A DNA stretch of 64,000 nt, taken from the IMG/VR virus record IMGVR_UViG_3300020469_000008, positions 124,001 through 188,000 of that record. One strand, written 5' to 3'. A program made the translations under genes and the position numbers. The notes beneath the pieces were generated by a model, which was not told where the DNA came from, searched no databases, and was given only the letters and a program-made list of their open reading frames with translations. The DNA is from a virus. How positions within the stretch are numbered: the first letter of the stretch is position 1; each line of letters starts with the position of its first letter. Shown one piece after another: positions 57,053-63,587 of this stretch.

Positions 57053-57152
57053 AGTCGATACTTTGGGTTGGATTAATTTATCCTGTGTCCTCAGAGGTAT
57101 AAGTATCGACTTTCCTTGGTTGGCCTCTGGGGACACACTTAATTTTCTGAGG
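57053..57152 (+). ncRNA. Pseudoknotted RNA element upstream of thioredoxin
   Basis: Strands in order: AGTCGATACTT (57053-57063), TGTGTCCTCAGAGG (57084-57097), AAGTATCGACT (57101-57111), CCTCTGGGGACACA (57124-57137). The first and third pair over 11 perfect bp; the second and fourth pair over 14 bp with one G-U. The interleaving makes an H-type pseudoknot. CCTCAG (57089-57094) can alternatively pair with CTGAGG (57147-57152), the thioredoxin Shine-Dalgarno. Confidence 0.7.
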
Positions 57153-57158
57153 TGGAAG

Positions 57159-57470
57159 ATGAGATTAGTAGAAGAAAAAGAATACGACGAAATTATTGGT
57201 AATACAAGTAATTTGATTGTGCAACTATCTGCAGACTGGTGTGGTCCTTGTAGAGTGCTCACACCTATTTTAGAATCGGTTGCTAAAGAAAAAGGTATTG
57301 ATGTGATTAAAGTTAATATAGATAACAACCTGTCAATTGTTGCACGACATGCAGTTAGAGGTATACCACGAATATTATTTTTTAAAGATGGAAATGTTGC
57401 TGCTGATCTCACAGGCAATCAAAAAAGAAATAAGCTAGAAGAAGTTTGCAGTCAAGTTTATGAATGTTAA
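57159..57470 (+). CDS. Thioredoxin
   Basis: 103 residues; the start at 57159 has GAGGTGG upstream. The active site WCGPC (27-31) and the cis-Pro region RGIPRI are intact. It reduces disulfides using host reductase, and could serve ribonucleotide reductase or polymerase processivity. The upstream leader contains the pseudoknot and a strand complementary to its ribosome site. Confidence 0.95.
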   Translation: MRLVEEKEYDEIIGNTSNLIVQLSADWCGPCRVLTPILESVAKEKGIDVIKVNIDNNLSIVARHAVRGIPRILFFKDGNVAADLTGNQKRNKLEEVCSQVYEC

Positions 57471-57636
57471 AAGAAAAAAAGAAATAGAGAAGTATTACCT
57501 TCAAGTTAATCGAGCCTATCGCGATTTAAAATATATGAAGTACGATCATGAATTAAGCTTCCAAGGAGAAATAAAAATCGCAATTGTAAATCTAGAGAAG
57601 ATTAGGTTAGAATTAAAAAGAAAGTTGGAGGAATAG
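57460..57636 (+). CDS. Small basic helical protein
   Basis: 58 residues, overlapping the thioredoxin 3' end. Lys/Glu-rich helices (VKRKKEIEKYYLQVNRAYRD and VNLEKIRLELKRKLEE). The ribosome site would be within the thioredoxin gene. It ends four bases before tRNA-Gly. Function unknown. Confidence 0.55.
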   Translation: MNVKRKKEIEKYYLQVNRAYRDLKYMKYDHELSFQGEIKIAIVNLEKIRLELKRKLEE

Positions 57637-57640
57637 CTTT

Positions 57641-57713
57641 GCGGGAATAGCTCAGTTGGTAGAGCACAACCTTGCCAAGGTTGGGGTCGCGAGTTCGAAT
57701 CTCGTTTCCCGCT
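57641..57713 (+). tRNA. tRNA-Gly (GCC anticodon)
   Basis: The acceptor stem GCGGGAA pairs with TTCCCGC (57706-57712). The anticodon loop TTGCCAA gives GCC, reading GGC and GGT. D-arm and T-arm (GCGAGTTCGAATCTCGT) are canonical. CCA not encoded. Confidence 0.96.
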
Positions 57714-57720
57714 TATTTAA

Positions 57721-57793
57721 GGGCACTTAGCTCAGCGGTCAGAGCATCCGACTCATAATCGGCAGGTCCAGGGTTCAATCCCCTGAGTGCCCA
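57721..57793 (+). tRNA. tRNA-Met or Ile2 (CAT anticodon)
   Basis: The acceptor stem GGGCACT pairs with AGTGCCC (57786-57792). The anticodon loop CTCATAA gives CAT. It could be elongator Met or, if lysidine-modified, Ile reading ATA, which is a frequent codon here. T-arm CCAGGGTTCAATCCCCTG is canonical. It lies seven bases after tRNA-Gly. Confidence 0.95.
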
Positions 57794-57816
57794 CACATCT
57801 TAACAAAGGAGAAAAA

Positions 57817-58011
57817 ATGTTAGGTTTAAGTAAGAAACAATTATCAGATGGGTGTTATGTTGCATCCTTAGTTTCAGTCGCAGTATCAATTGCAACTTGG
57901 GTTTTGATATCACCGGAAGATCCCGCGCATGGAGAACGCTTTGCATTATTTATTGGGCTTTGGGCGCCAACACTTATGGGTCTTGCAAATTATTATAAGA
58001 CAGAGGAGTAA
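57817..58011 (+). CDS. Small membrane protein
   Basis: 64 residues from ATG 57817 (AAAGGAG upstream). Two hydrophobic segments (CYVASLVSVAVSIATWVLI and FALFIGLWAPTLMGLANYY). Holin-like size; no lysis gene adjacent. First of a run of tiny membrane proteins. Confidence 0.65.
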   Translation: MLGLSKKQLSDGCYVASLVSVAVSIATWVLISPEDPAHGERFALFIGLWAPTLMGLANYYKTEE

Positions 58012-58014
58012 TCA

Positions 58015-58167
58015 ATGAATGCCGTCGAATTCCTGTTCGCGCTAGCAGCCGTGTTCGGTTCAACGGCGCTTTGGCTTGTTTGGACAAGTTTTGTTTACAG
58101 AATTGAGAAGTATTCTCAAGAAGACAATACTGATCAATTTAAAAATAATGAAGAAACAATCGTATAA
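58015..58167 (+). CDS. Tiny membrane protein with GC-rich start
   Basis: 50 residues, start three bases after the previous stop. One hydrophobic segment (FLFALAAVFGSTALWLVWTSF) and an acidic/Asn-rich tail. The first 60 bases are clearly richer in G and C than surrounding genes, which may reflect recent acquisition. Confidence 0.55.
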   Translation: MNAVEFLFALAAVFGSTALWLVWTSFVYRIEKYSQEDNTDQFKNNEETIV

Positions 58168-58342
58168 CACGTTTTATTTGAAAGGTGATAATATTTCAAA
58201 AATAATTGAATCAATAATCAATCTAATTTCAGTTACAGTCATTTCAGCTGTTTCGTTGGTTGGCATTGGATTGGAATTCGGATTGAAAATTATTTACTAC
58301 AGCTTTATCATTTTTTTGGTAGCAAAATGTGTAGGATATTAG
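58148..58342 (+). CDS. Small membrane protein
   Basis: 64 residues from ATG 58148, overlapping the previous gene by 20 bases. Long hydrophobic stretch (IINLISVTVISAVSLVGIGL then IIYYSFIIFLVAKCVGY), probably two spans. Weak ribosome site. Function unknown. Confidence 0.5.
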   Translation: MKKQSYNTFYLKGDNISKIIESIINLISVTVISAVSLVGIGLEFGLKIIYYSFIIFLVAKCVGY

Positions 58343-58352
58343 GAGAGAAATA

Positions 58353-58430
58353 ATGTTATTTTTTCTATGCACAATTTTATTTGTGTTTGTTTTCACAGTA
58401 GTTTGGATGTGGATTTTCGATAGAGGATGA
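58353..58430 (+). CDS. Micro membrane peptide
   Basis: 25 residues after AGGAGAG: MLFFLCTILFVFVFTVVWMW then IFDRG. A single transmembrane helix. The good ribosome site and tight spacing to the next gene (one base) support it being real. Confidence 0.5.
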   Translation: MLFFLCTILFVFVFTVVWMWIFDRG

Positions 58431-58431
58431 A

Positions 58432-58572
58432 ATGATTTTGCTAATGTTTTTACTAGGGTGTTCAGCTGAACACTTTAATTCAGAAATAAACAACAACAAC
58501 ATTTATATATGCTTTTCAATGAAAGCAGCCGGTGATTGTGATGAAGAAACCTTACGAACATTTTCAGATTGA
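58432..58572 (+). CDS. Tiny lipoprotein
   Basis: 46 residues. MILLMFLLGCSAEHFNSEIN carries a lipobox LLGC (Cys10). Then an Asn-rich stretch and CFSMKAAGDC, giving three Cys in total. AGAGGATGAA serves as the ribosome site. It overlaps the next gene. Likely envelope-bound. Confidence 0.55.
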   Translation: MILLMFLLGCSAEHFNSEINNNNIYICFSMKAAGDCDEETLRTFSD

Positions 58573-58819
58573 TCTACATAAATTTATAAGGACATTCAGG
58601 GCAGATGATATTAAGTCTGATGACTTGATTTGGCACCGCGATGAGAATGAAAGGTTGATATATGTTATCCACGTTGATCCAGGTTGGACTTTTCAGAGAG
58701 ATAACCGGTTACCACAAAAAATGGTTTCAAATAAAACAGTGATAAGAATTGAAGCAGGAGAATACCATAGGATAACCAAAGGTAGTGGAGTCTGCGTTCT
58801 ATATATAGAGGAGAAATAA
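58541..58819 (+). CDS. Small cupin-like protein, uncertain
   Basis: 92 residues; start at ATG 58541 (an upstream GTG at 58532 is possible). Contains LIWHRDENERLIYVIHVDPG and TVIRIEAGEYHRITKGSG, a strand-rich pattern like a cupin barrel with His residues that could bind metal. Function unknown. Confidence 0.5.
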   Translation: MKKPYEHFQIDLHKFIRTFRADDIKSDDLIWHRDENERLIYVIHVDPGWTFQRDNRLPQKMVSNKTVIRIEAGEYHRITKGSGVCVLYIEEK

Positions 58820-59079
58820 TGAATAAAGTATTTAATTTTTTAAAGACAGTTTGGTCTTGGGTTTATGAAAGAACAGTAATCTGGTGTATTTTTGCATTTT
58901 TCATTTTAATGGGTTGGGGACAATTGCAGAAAAATGAAATGTCACTTGAATTTAAAGAAGCAATTCTAAATTGTAAGGTGACATGTTTGCCATCTTCTTC
59001 AGAGTACTTTGATAACAAAGATACAAACCAGTGCTGGTGTTACAAGGATGTAAATACCTTAGTAAAACCCAGTAAATAG
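58819..59079 (+). CDS. Small single-span membrane protein with Cys-rich domain
   Basis: 86 residues after GAGGAG, one-base overlap with the gene before. A hydrophobic segment (TVIWCIFAFFILMGWGQL) is followed by a soluble part with Cys at CKVTC and CWC. Probably faces the periplasm with disulfides. Function unknown. Confidence 0.6.
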   Translation: MNKVFNFLKTVWSWVYERTVIWCIFAFFILMGWGQLQKNEMSLEFKEAILNCKVTCLPSSSEYFDNKDTNQCWCYKDVNTLVKPSK

Positions 59080-59107
59080 TGTAATAATAATAAAAATAGT
59101 TTATACT
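59079..59107 (+). promoter_or_regulatory. GTGTAA-type phage promoter
   Basis: GTGTAA (59079-59084), 17-bp spacer, TATACT (59102-59107), beginning at the previous stop codon and serving the gene at 59144. Confidence 0.72.
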
Positions 59108-59143
59108 AAATTTACTAACAACAAACAAAACAAAGGAGAAATT

Positions 59144-59452
59144 ATGTCAACAAAACTTGCTCTAATGTGCAAGTCGCACAATTACAAAACTAACTCACTT
59201 CAAAATATTTACAGTGTAGGTAATTGGGTAATTGCTGAAGACAGAAGAAAAGATTTGCTGGGTCAAAAAGTGGTTCTCACAGAATCACAGAAATCACCCG
59301 CTTACTTAGGAGGAACCATTGTTGGTTTCGTTCCTTCAAACGATGGTAGGAAATGTGAAGTCGTCTTTCAAGTCGATGACACACTTACCGGTAACACAGA
59401 CGCAGTTGGACATCGAGGCTGGGCACCCGGCAGCGGTCGTTGCTATATCTAA
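59144..59452 (+). CDS. Small phage protein, unknown function
   Basis: 102 residues after AAAGGAG. Contains NWVIAEDRRKDLLGQKVVLT and GGTIVGFVPSNDGRKCEVVF, a beta-rich SH3-like pattern, and a Gly/His/Arg end (VGHRGWAPGSGRCYI). First gene of an operon with its own phage promoter. Function unknown. Confidence 0.6.
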   Translation: MSTKLALMCKSHNYKTNSLQNIYSVGNWVIAEDRRKDLLGQKVVLTESQKSPAYLGGTIVGFVPSNDGRKCEVVFQVDDTLTGNTDAVGHRGWAPGSGRCYI

Positions 59453-59467
59453 AACAAAGGAGAGATT

Positions 59468-59659
59468 ATGCGTTCATTAATGTTGGCAGCAACTTTATCA
59501 TTAGTTGCTTGTGGAGACAAAGAAGAGGAAGATACTTCAGTTGAAGAAGTCGAAGAAGTTGAAGAGGTTGAAGAGACCGAAGAAACAGAAGAGACTGGTG
59601 AGGCCGAGGAAGAAGAATCTTCTGAGGAATCAGAAGAAGAAACTGGGGGTGAAGAATGA
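59468..59659 (+). CDS. Small acidic lipoprotein
   Basis: 63 residues after AAAGGAG. MRSLMLAATLSLVACGDKEE has lipobox LVAC (Cys15); the rest is almost entirely Glu/Val/Thr/Ser (VEEVEEVEETEETEE). Such acidic lipoprotein stalks are usual in Myxococcota-like genomes. Could decorate the outer membrane. Confidence 0.65.
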   Translation: MRSLMLAATLSLVACGDKEEEDTSVEEVEEVEEVEETEETEETGEAEEEESSEESEEETGGEE

Positions 59660-59898
59660 TTGCATTGATGTTTGCATTTATTCTCGGTTGTGATGACGGA
59701 GACACAACAGAAACAACAACGTCAACAACAGGTACAACTGAAACTACTACAGAAAGTACAAACAGTACAGTTGATAGTAAGACAACACCTGTCAGTAACA
59801 CAAGTAGTGAAACATCTACTACAAATGTTACTAAAGATGAGACGTCTACTGATGAATCATCGAAAACACAAGACAATACAGAAACTAATTCTGATTGA
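59656..59898 (+). CDS. Small Thr/Ser-rich lipoprotein
   Basis: 80 residues, four-base overlap with the previous lipoprotein gene. MIALMFAFILGCDDGD has lipobox ILGC (Cys12) with Asp at +2, an inner-membrane retention residue in E. coli. The remainder is Thr/Ser/Asn/Asp-rich (TTETTTSTTGTTETTTES) and unstructured, possibly glycosylated. Confidence 0.62.
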   Translation: MIALMFAFILGCDDGDTTETTTSTTGTTETTTESTNSTVDSKTTPVSNTSSETSTTNVTKDETSTDESSKTQDNTETNSD

Positions 59899-59922
59899 AC
59901 TTAACAAATGATGTTAGCTGTG

Positions 59923-59948
59923 GCCCCTAGCGTATAAAAGGGGCACTC
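59923..59948 (+). terminator. Possible terminator after lipoprotein genes
   Basis: GCCCCT (59923-59928) pairs with AGGGGC (59939-59944), 10-base loop, then a short CTTT. Weak T-run. Confidence 0.4.
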
Positions 59949-59973
59949 TTTAAACTTAAACACTAGAGAAACA

Positions 59974-60285
59974 ATGCTATTTCACCAACTACTAGCAATT
60001 ATCATTTACAGCGGGTGGCATTACGGGAAAGTTTATCATGAAAACCAAAGAGGTAACATGGACTTTCAACAAGCACTAAGCAAGGTTATATTAATCCTGC
60101 TTATGTCTTATCTGTTATATGCAAAAACTATTTTGTTTTTTGCAATAACATTTAGTAAGTTTTTGTATGATATACTCTTGATTTTTATTTCACCCCCACC
60201 CTCAATTCTACTTCCTAAAAACAAAGAAAACTTATTTGACGCAATGATTGGCTTAGCCTGTTGTGTTCTTTACATCATAGGATGA
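59974..60285 (+). CDS. Small membrane protein
   Basis: 103 residues, start after CTAGAG. Hydrophobic spans around LLAIIIYSGWHY, VILILLMSYLLYAKTILFF and LFDAMIGLACCVLYIIG, separated by a Pro-rich loop (ISPPPSILLP). Function unknown. Confidence 0.55.
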   Translation: MLFHQLLAIIIYSGWHYGKVYHENQRGNMDFQQALSKVILILLMSYLLYAKTILFFAITFSKFLYDILLIFISPPPSILLPKNKENLFDAMIGLACCVLYIIG

Positions 60286-60289
60286 AAGT

Positions 60290-60595
60290 ATGGCACAAGT
60301 AATAGACTTAACTTCTGAAATTAGCAAAAGACGATTGCAAAAAATTAAATCAGAGTTAGAGATTGAACTACAAAGATTAGACTTTGATATTGAAAAAGAG
60401 CTAAATAGATATGTAATTTTTGATACTTCTAATTATTATGAACTATTACATGAAGGAAAAAAGGAGGAAGTGTCTTATGAAAAGGCAATGAAATTATTAT
60501 TAACAGCCTTTGATATGTTGGTAAAATTAAATAAAGAAGAGGCAGCAATCGAGGTTGAAAACACAATAACACGTTTAGAAAACAATAGTTACTAG
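60290..60595 (+). CDS. Small helical protein
   Basis: 101 residues with GGATGAAAGT upstream. Largely alpha-helical (ISKRRLQKIKSELEIELQRL; KAMKLLLTAFDMLVKLNKEE). This size and fold is common among marine phage regulatory or packaging accessory proteins, without known role. Confidence 0.6.
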   Translation: MAQVIDLTSEISKRRLQKIKSELEIELQRLDFDIEKELNRYVIFDTSNYYELLHEGKKEEVSYEKAMKLLLTAFDMLVKLNKEEAAIEVENTITRLENNSY

Positions 60596-60604
60596 GAGTA
60601 AGAT

Positions 60605-60835
60605 ATGGCAATTAAGCTTAAAGATAGAGTTAAACTTCAGAATAGAAATGACAAAAAAGACGAAGGGTTAGTTGTAAAAGTTTACAAGAATCGAAATGGT
60701 TCAATTAAGACAGCAGGTGTACTATGGGACAGTGATTGGCCGAGAGCAGTACAGCATAATCCTAGGCTTCAACCAGGGAGGGTTTTCTACTATAAACCTG
60801 AAGATCTTAAGATTGTTGGAAGCTGGAGAATATAA
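60605..60835 (+). CDS. SH3/KOW-like small protein
   Basis: 76 residues after AGGAG. LKDRVKLQNRNDKKDEGLVV and VLWDSDWPRAVQHN with YKPEDLKIVGS fit the small barrel family of this genome. Directly abuts the next gene (TAATG). Confidence 0.62.
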   Translation: MAIKLKDRVKLQNRNDKKDEGLVVKVYKNRNGSIKTAGVLWDSDWPRAVQHNPRLQPGRVFYYKPEDLKIVGSWRI

Positions 60836-61098
60836 TGAGTAACGACGGTGGTGGTGGTAGATATGATGGAGACGATAAGATAATTGACATAACTGACTTT
60901 GTCAATAAAAAGACAGACGAAGAAATAGAGATTGAAGAATTTACTAACCACTTTGTCAATATGTTTAATCGTGGAATCATAGAAAGACAACGTGAAGAAG
61001 CAAGAAAACAATTTATAAACTTTATGATAAATTTCTTACTTTGCTCACAGATAGCCATTACCGTCGCAATCTGTTTTATCATAGCAAAAATCTACTAG
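60835..61098 (+). CDS. Small coiled-coil membrane protein
   Basis: 87 residues starting in a one-base overlap. A Gly/Asp-rich start (SNDGGGGRYDGDDKIIDITD), charged helix (NRGIIERQREEARKQFIN) and a C-terminal span (MINFLLCSQIAITVAICFII). Function unknown. Confidence 0.58.
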   Translation: MSNDGGGGRYDGDDKIIDITDFVNKKTDEEIEIEEFTNHFVNMFNRGIIERQREEARKQFINFMINFLLCSQIAITVAICFIIAKIY

Positions 61099-61146
61099 AT
61101 TTATGCACTGCCGGGAGATAGTTATAGTCGTTAAGGGAGAACTAAG

Positions 61147-61785
61147 ATGACTGTACTATCTCGCGCTTTTATACGTAGAATGATCATTCAAGAAATGAGA
61201 AAGCCTCCGCTCTCAAGTGGTTTAACTTTTGATGATGAAGACTCAACAATCAATATTGATGATGATACTGAGATCGATGATATCCCAAGTTTCATGGGTG
61301 ATGATGAAGATATCGAAGATTTAGCAGCTTTCGACGCGCTTGCCAATGCCCAAGGTATAGATCAAACTTTATATCGGGATAATCCTGATTATAGAGCGAG
61401 TATTGATGATTTTGGATTCGATGATACTGATGATGATGATGACTTTGAGTTTGAGTTTGAGTCAGAAACAGAGGAAGATTCAGAGTCAGAAACAGAATAT
61501 AACCCAGGACGTCAAGTGATGGATATGTCTGGCGATGAAATTAGAAGACATGTAATGAGTCAAGCTGATAAATTGTCACCGGACATGCGTGCAAGAGACA
61601 TGAGGACACGAGCACAAATGCAATACGATGATTTAGTAAAGCAGGGTAGAGAAAGCGAAATGGATGATCCAGAATTTATGGACACTGCAGAATTACCTCC
61701 GTACAATATGCGTAGGAAAAAATTAAAGGAAAGCATCGCTAGAAACATCAGACAATCAATAAGAAAGAGATTACTCTTATTATGA
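61147..61785 (+). CDS. Acidic protein with leader-like start and tail
   Basis: 212 residues with AGGGAG upstream. N-terminus MTVLSRAFIRRMIIQEMRKP gives a basic helix ending I-Q-E. A long Asp/Glu-rich middle (about 30-115) follows. The C-terminus KLKESIARNIRQSIRKRLLL is another basic amphipathic helix. The combination of acidic body and basic ends would suit a packaged or scaffold protein. Function unknown. Confidence 0.62.
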   Translation: MTVLSRAFIRRMIIQEMRKPPLSSGLTFDDEDSTINIDDDTEIDDIPSFMGDDEDIEDLAAFDALANAQGIDQTLYRDNPDYRASIDDFGFDDTDDDDDFEFEFESETEEDSESETEYNPGRQVMDMSGDEIRRHVMSQADKLSPDMRARDMRTRAQMQYDDLVKQGRESEMDDPEFMDTAELPPYNMRRKKLKESIARNIRQSIRKRLLLL

Positions 61786-62039
61786 CAGTAATACCACGTG
61801 GTGATTACAATCCTGAAATAGATATCGTTGAAGGTGACCTAGTTACTGTTAATTGGGATGAGTCAAACGATTTAGGGATTGTTTTAAAAGTTGCGTTGGA
61901 AGTAAGAAATAACGATCATCTGTGTCCTTCTGAAGAATTTTTAGTTGCTGAAGTCTACATATGTGGACATGTTTTTGTATTTGATGAAGATGAAATAACG
62001 ATCATTGAAAAGTGTAATATTCATAAAACTTGTATATAA
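61782..62039 (+). CDS. SH3/KOW-like small protein
   Basis: 85 residues, ATGA overlap with the gene before. IVEGDLVTVNWDESNDLGIVLKVA is the GDLV small-barrel start; later VAEVYICGHVFVFDEDEITI. The 3' end overlaps a phage promoter. Function unknown. Confidence 0.62.
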   Translation: MTVIPRGDYNPEIDIVEGDLVTVNWDESNDLGIVLKVALEVRNNDHLCPSEEFLVAEVYICGHVFVFDEDEITIIEKCNIHKTCI

Positions 62040-62040
62040 T
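62012..62040 (+). promoter_or_regulatory. GTGTAA-type phage promoter
   Basis: GTGTAA (62012-62017), 17-bp spacer, TATAAT (62035-62040), overlapping the previous stop and preceding the gene at 62060. Perfect match in both hexamers. Confidence 0.82.
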
Positions 62041-62059
62041 AAGAATACAAGGAGAGAAT

Positions 62060-62398
62060 ATGGTTAGTTTTTACGTAGGTGATTATACACCTCAACCTGG
62101 GCAGCTTTGTCGCACATTTAAAGGAAAAGATAGTGTATATCCGTTGTCTCAAGACGTCAACACTTTAATTTCTGACCCACTATCTCCTGGCGAACTTATC
62201 TTAATTACAAAAGTTGAGCATCGTAAAGAGTTTTCTTCTTTTTACGTCGAATTTATGCGTGACAATAGATTGTTCTACACTTACTTTTATGAACAAGTAG
62301 TATGTTTCATACAAGATAACGATAGTGAAGAAATTATTAAAATCGATGAGAAAGAAAGAACATCAACTTTTGATTATCCTTGGGTGATATGTGAATAG
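62060..62398 (+). CDS. Small SH3-like protein
   Basis: 112 residues from ATG 62060 (AAGGAGAG upstream). YVGDYTPQPGQLCRTFKGKD and PGELILITKVEHRKEFSSFY form a strand-rich pattern related to the GDLV barrels. First gene of the last promoter-led operon. Function unknown. Confidence 0.6.
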   Translation: MVSFYVGDYTPQPGQLCRTFKGKDSVYPLSQDVNTLISDPLSPGELILITKVEHRKEFSSFYVEFMRDNRLFYTYFYEQVVCFIQDNDSEEIIKIDEKERTSTFDYPWVICE

Positions 62399-62657
62399 AA
62401 ATTGGAAGGTATACATAGTTGAATGTGCAGATGGTAGCTATTACACTGGTATAACAACAGACACACAAAGAAGACTACTTGAACACAATTACAGTTTTAA
62501 GTCTGCTAAATATACACGTAGTCGGCGCCCTGTAAGATTGGTATATCAAGAATCTGTATTAAATAGAAGTGAAGCTTCGAAAAGAGAATACGCAATAAAG
62601 AAAATGAAAAGAGAAAATAAAACTAGATTAATTAGAAGCGATAAAAATGAATTGTAA
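62391..62657 (+). CDS. GIY-YIG nuclease-like protein (YhbQ type)
   Basis: 88 residues from GTG, overlapping the previous gene by eight bases. WKVYIVECADGSYYTGITTD then RRLLEHN and REYAIKKMKRENK match the compact GIY-YIG domain of the YhbQ/URI group, including VYI, YTGIT and the Arg and Glu positions. A single-domain nuclease of unknown substrate. It overlaps the SprT-like gene. Confidence 0.87.
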   Translation: MNRNWKVYIVECADGSYYTGITTDTQRRLLEHNYSFKSAKYTRSRRPVRLVYQESVLNRSEASKREYAIKKMKRENKTRLIRSDKNEL

Positions 62658-63057
62658 AAATATTGTTTGGCAATATGTGTCTCGTGCTCTCAACGAAAAG
62701 TTCTGGGGTAACAAAGTAAGGGACATCCCGGTTTTCTTAAAACCGCTAGGAGAAGATCATTTAGGTGATTTTAGATTTACTCCTTTTGGTCTAAATTCTA
62801 TAATACTATCAAACAATGCTGGTCTGTCTACAAAAGAAATGGTGGGAGTGCTAGCACACGAAATGACACATCAGTGGGTTTTTCAAAATTACGGCTGTGA
62901 TGTAGAAGAACACGGTGAAGAGTGGATGACAGAAATCTTAAGAATAGGTTTTGATGAAGAAAATTTAGATGGGCTCACATTTTGTGACGATAATTTATTT
63001 AATTCGCTAATGTTACGACACGATAAGCTGATCAATGAGTCTGAAAGAAGTATTTAA
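62647..63057 (+). CDS. SprT-like zinc metalloprotease
   Basis: 136 residues. VGVLAHEMTHQWVFQNYGCD (HEMTH at 71-75) and, 14 residues on, EEHGEEWMTE give the SprT/Spartan arrangement HExxH...HGxxW. Spartan-like enzymes remove DNA-protein crosslinks; here it may act on host DNA-bound proteins. No Cys-rich C-terminal zinc ribbon is present. Overlaps both neighbours. Confidence 0.85.
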   Translation: MNCKNIVWQYVSRALNEKFWGNKVRDIPVFLKPLGEDHLGDFRFTPFGLNSIILSNNAGLSTKEMVGVLAHEMTHQWVFQNYGCDVEEHGEEWMTEILRIGFDEENLDGLTFCDDNLFNSLMLRHDKLINESERSI

Positions 63058-63220
63058 TTTTAAGCCAGGTGACTTAGTAAAAAAATCACGAGGGCATCAT
63101 AAAGGAAAATCCGGGATTATTTTAGAGGTAAATACAAACAGCTTAGGAAACACGATAGTTATAGTTTTATCAGACCGTTTAGTTAGAAAATGGTATGCAA
63201 ATTTTGTGGAGTATATATGA
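63035..63220 (+). CDS. SH3/KOW-like paralogue 1 of the terminal chain
   Basis: 61 residues. NFKPGDLVKKSRGHHKGKSGIILEV is the GDLV plus G-x-x-G-x-I-L pattern of a KOW-like barrel. Starts 23 bases inside the SprT-like gene and overlaps the next gene (ATGA). Confidence 0.62.
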   Translation: MSLKEVFNFKPGDLVKKSRGHHKGKSGIILEVNTNSLGNTIVIVLSDRLVRKWYANFVEYI

Positions 63221-63390
63221 AAAAATCAGATTTAGTTGTTGTTAAGGATGGTCATAAAAGTGAAGGACAGATTGGCGTAATAATAGAGATATCAAAAGGC
63301 TTAGCTAACGTCTATTGGCATAGCGGCAAAGTTTATTGGATTGAAACAAAATTGCTTGAAGTGATTAATAATAAAAAAGGTGACATGTGA
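63217..63390 (+). CDS. SH3/KOW-like paralogue 2
   Basis: 57 residues; start at 63217 in an ATGA overlap. KKSDLVVVKDGHKSEGQIGV then IIEISKGLANVYWHSGKV follow the same barrel plan. Function unknown. Confidence 0.6.
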   Translation: MKKSDLVVVKDGHKSEGQIGVIIEISKGLANVYWHSGKVYWIETKLLEVINNKKGDM

Positions 63391-63587
63391 AACCGGGTGA
63401 TTTAGTTAAATGGACATTTGCAAAGACGTCAAATGTATACAATCAAAAAAATATATCTTATATGGGCATTTTGTTGCATCCAGAAATCCTACCCGCAAAT
63501 AGCTGGTCAATATTACTATCTGACGGGAAAATTGTTCATGGTGACGAATCAGAAATAGAGGTTATAAGAGAAAGTGAAAGTAGGTGA
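63387..63587 (+). CDS. SH3/KOW-like paralogue 3
   Basis: 66 residues from GTG. KPGDLVKWTFAKTSNVYNQK, YMGILLHPE and WSILLSDGKIVHGD; ends EVIRESESR. Its last 14 bases, GTGAAAGTAGGTGA, are also the first 14 bases of the next gene. Confidence 0.62.
   Translation: MKPGDLVKWTFAKTSNVYNQKNISYMGILLHPEILPANSWSILLSDGKIVHGDESEIEVIRESESR

Noticed and set aside
57786-57800. A fourth tRNA after tRNA-Met
   Set aside because: The sequence after 57793 runs straight into the ribosome site of the next gene, and no further cloverleaf is visible.
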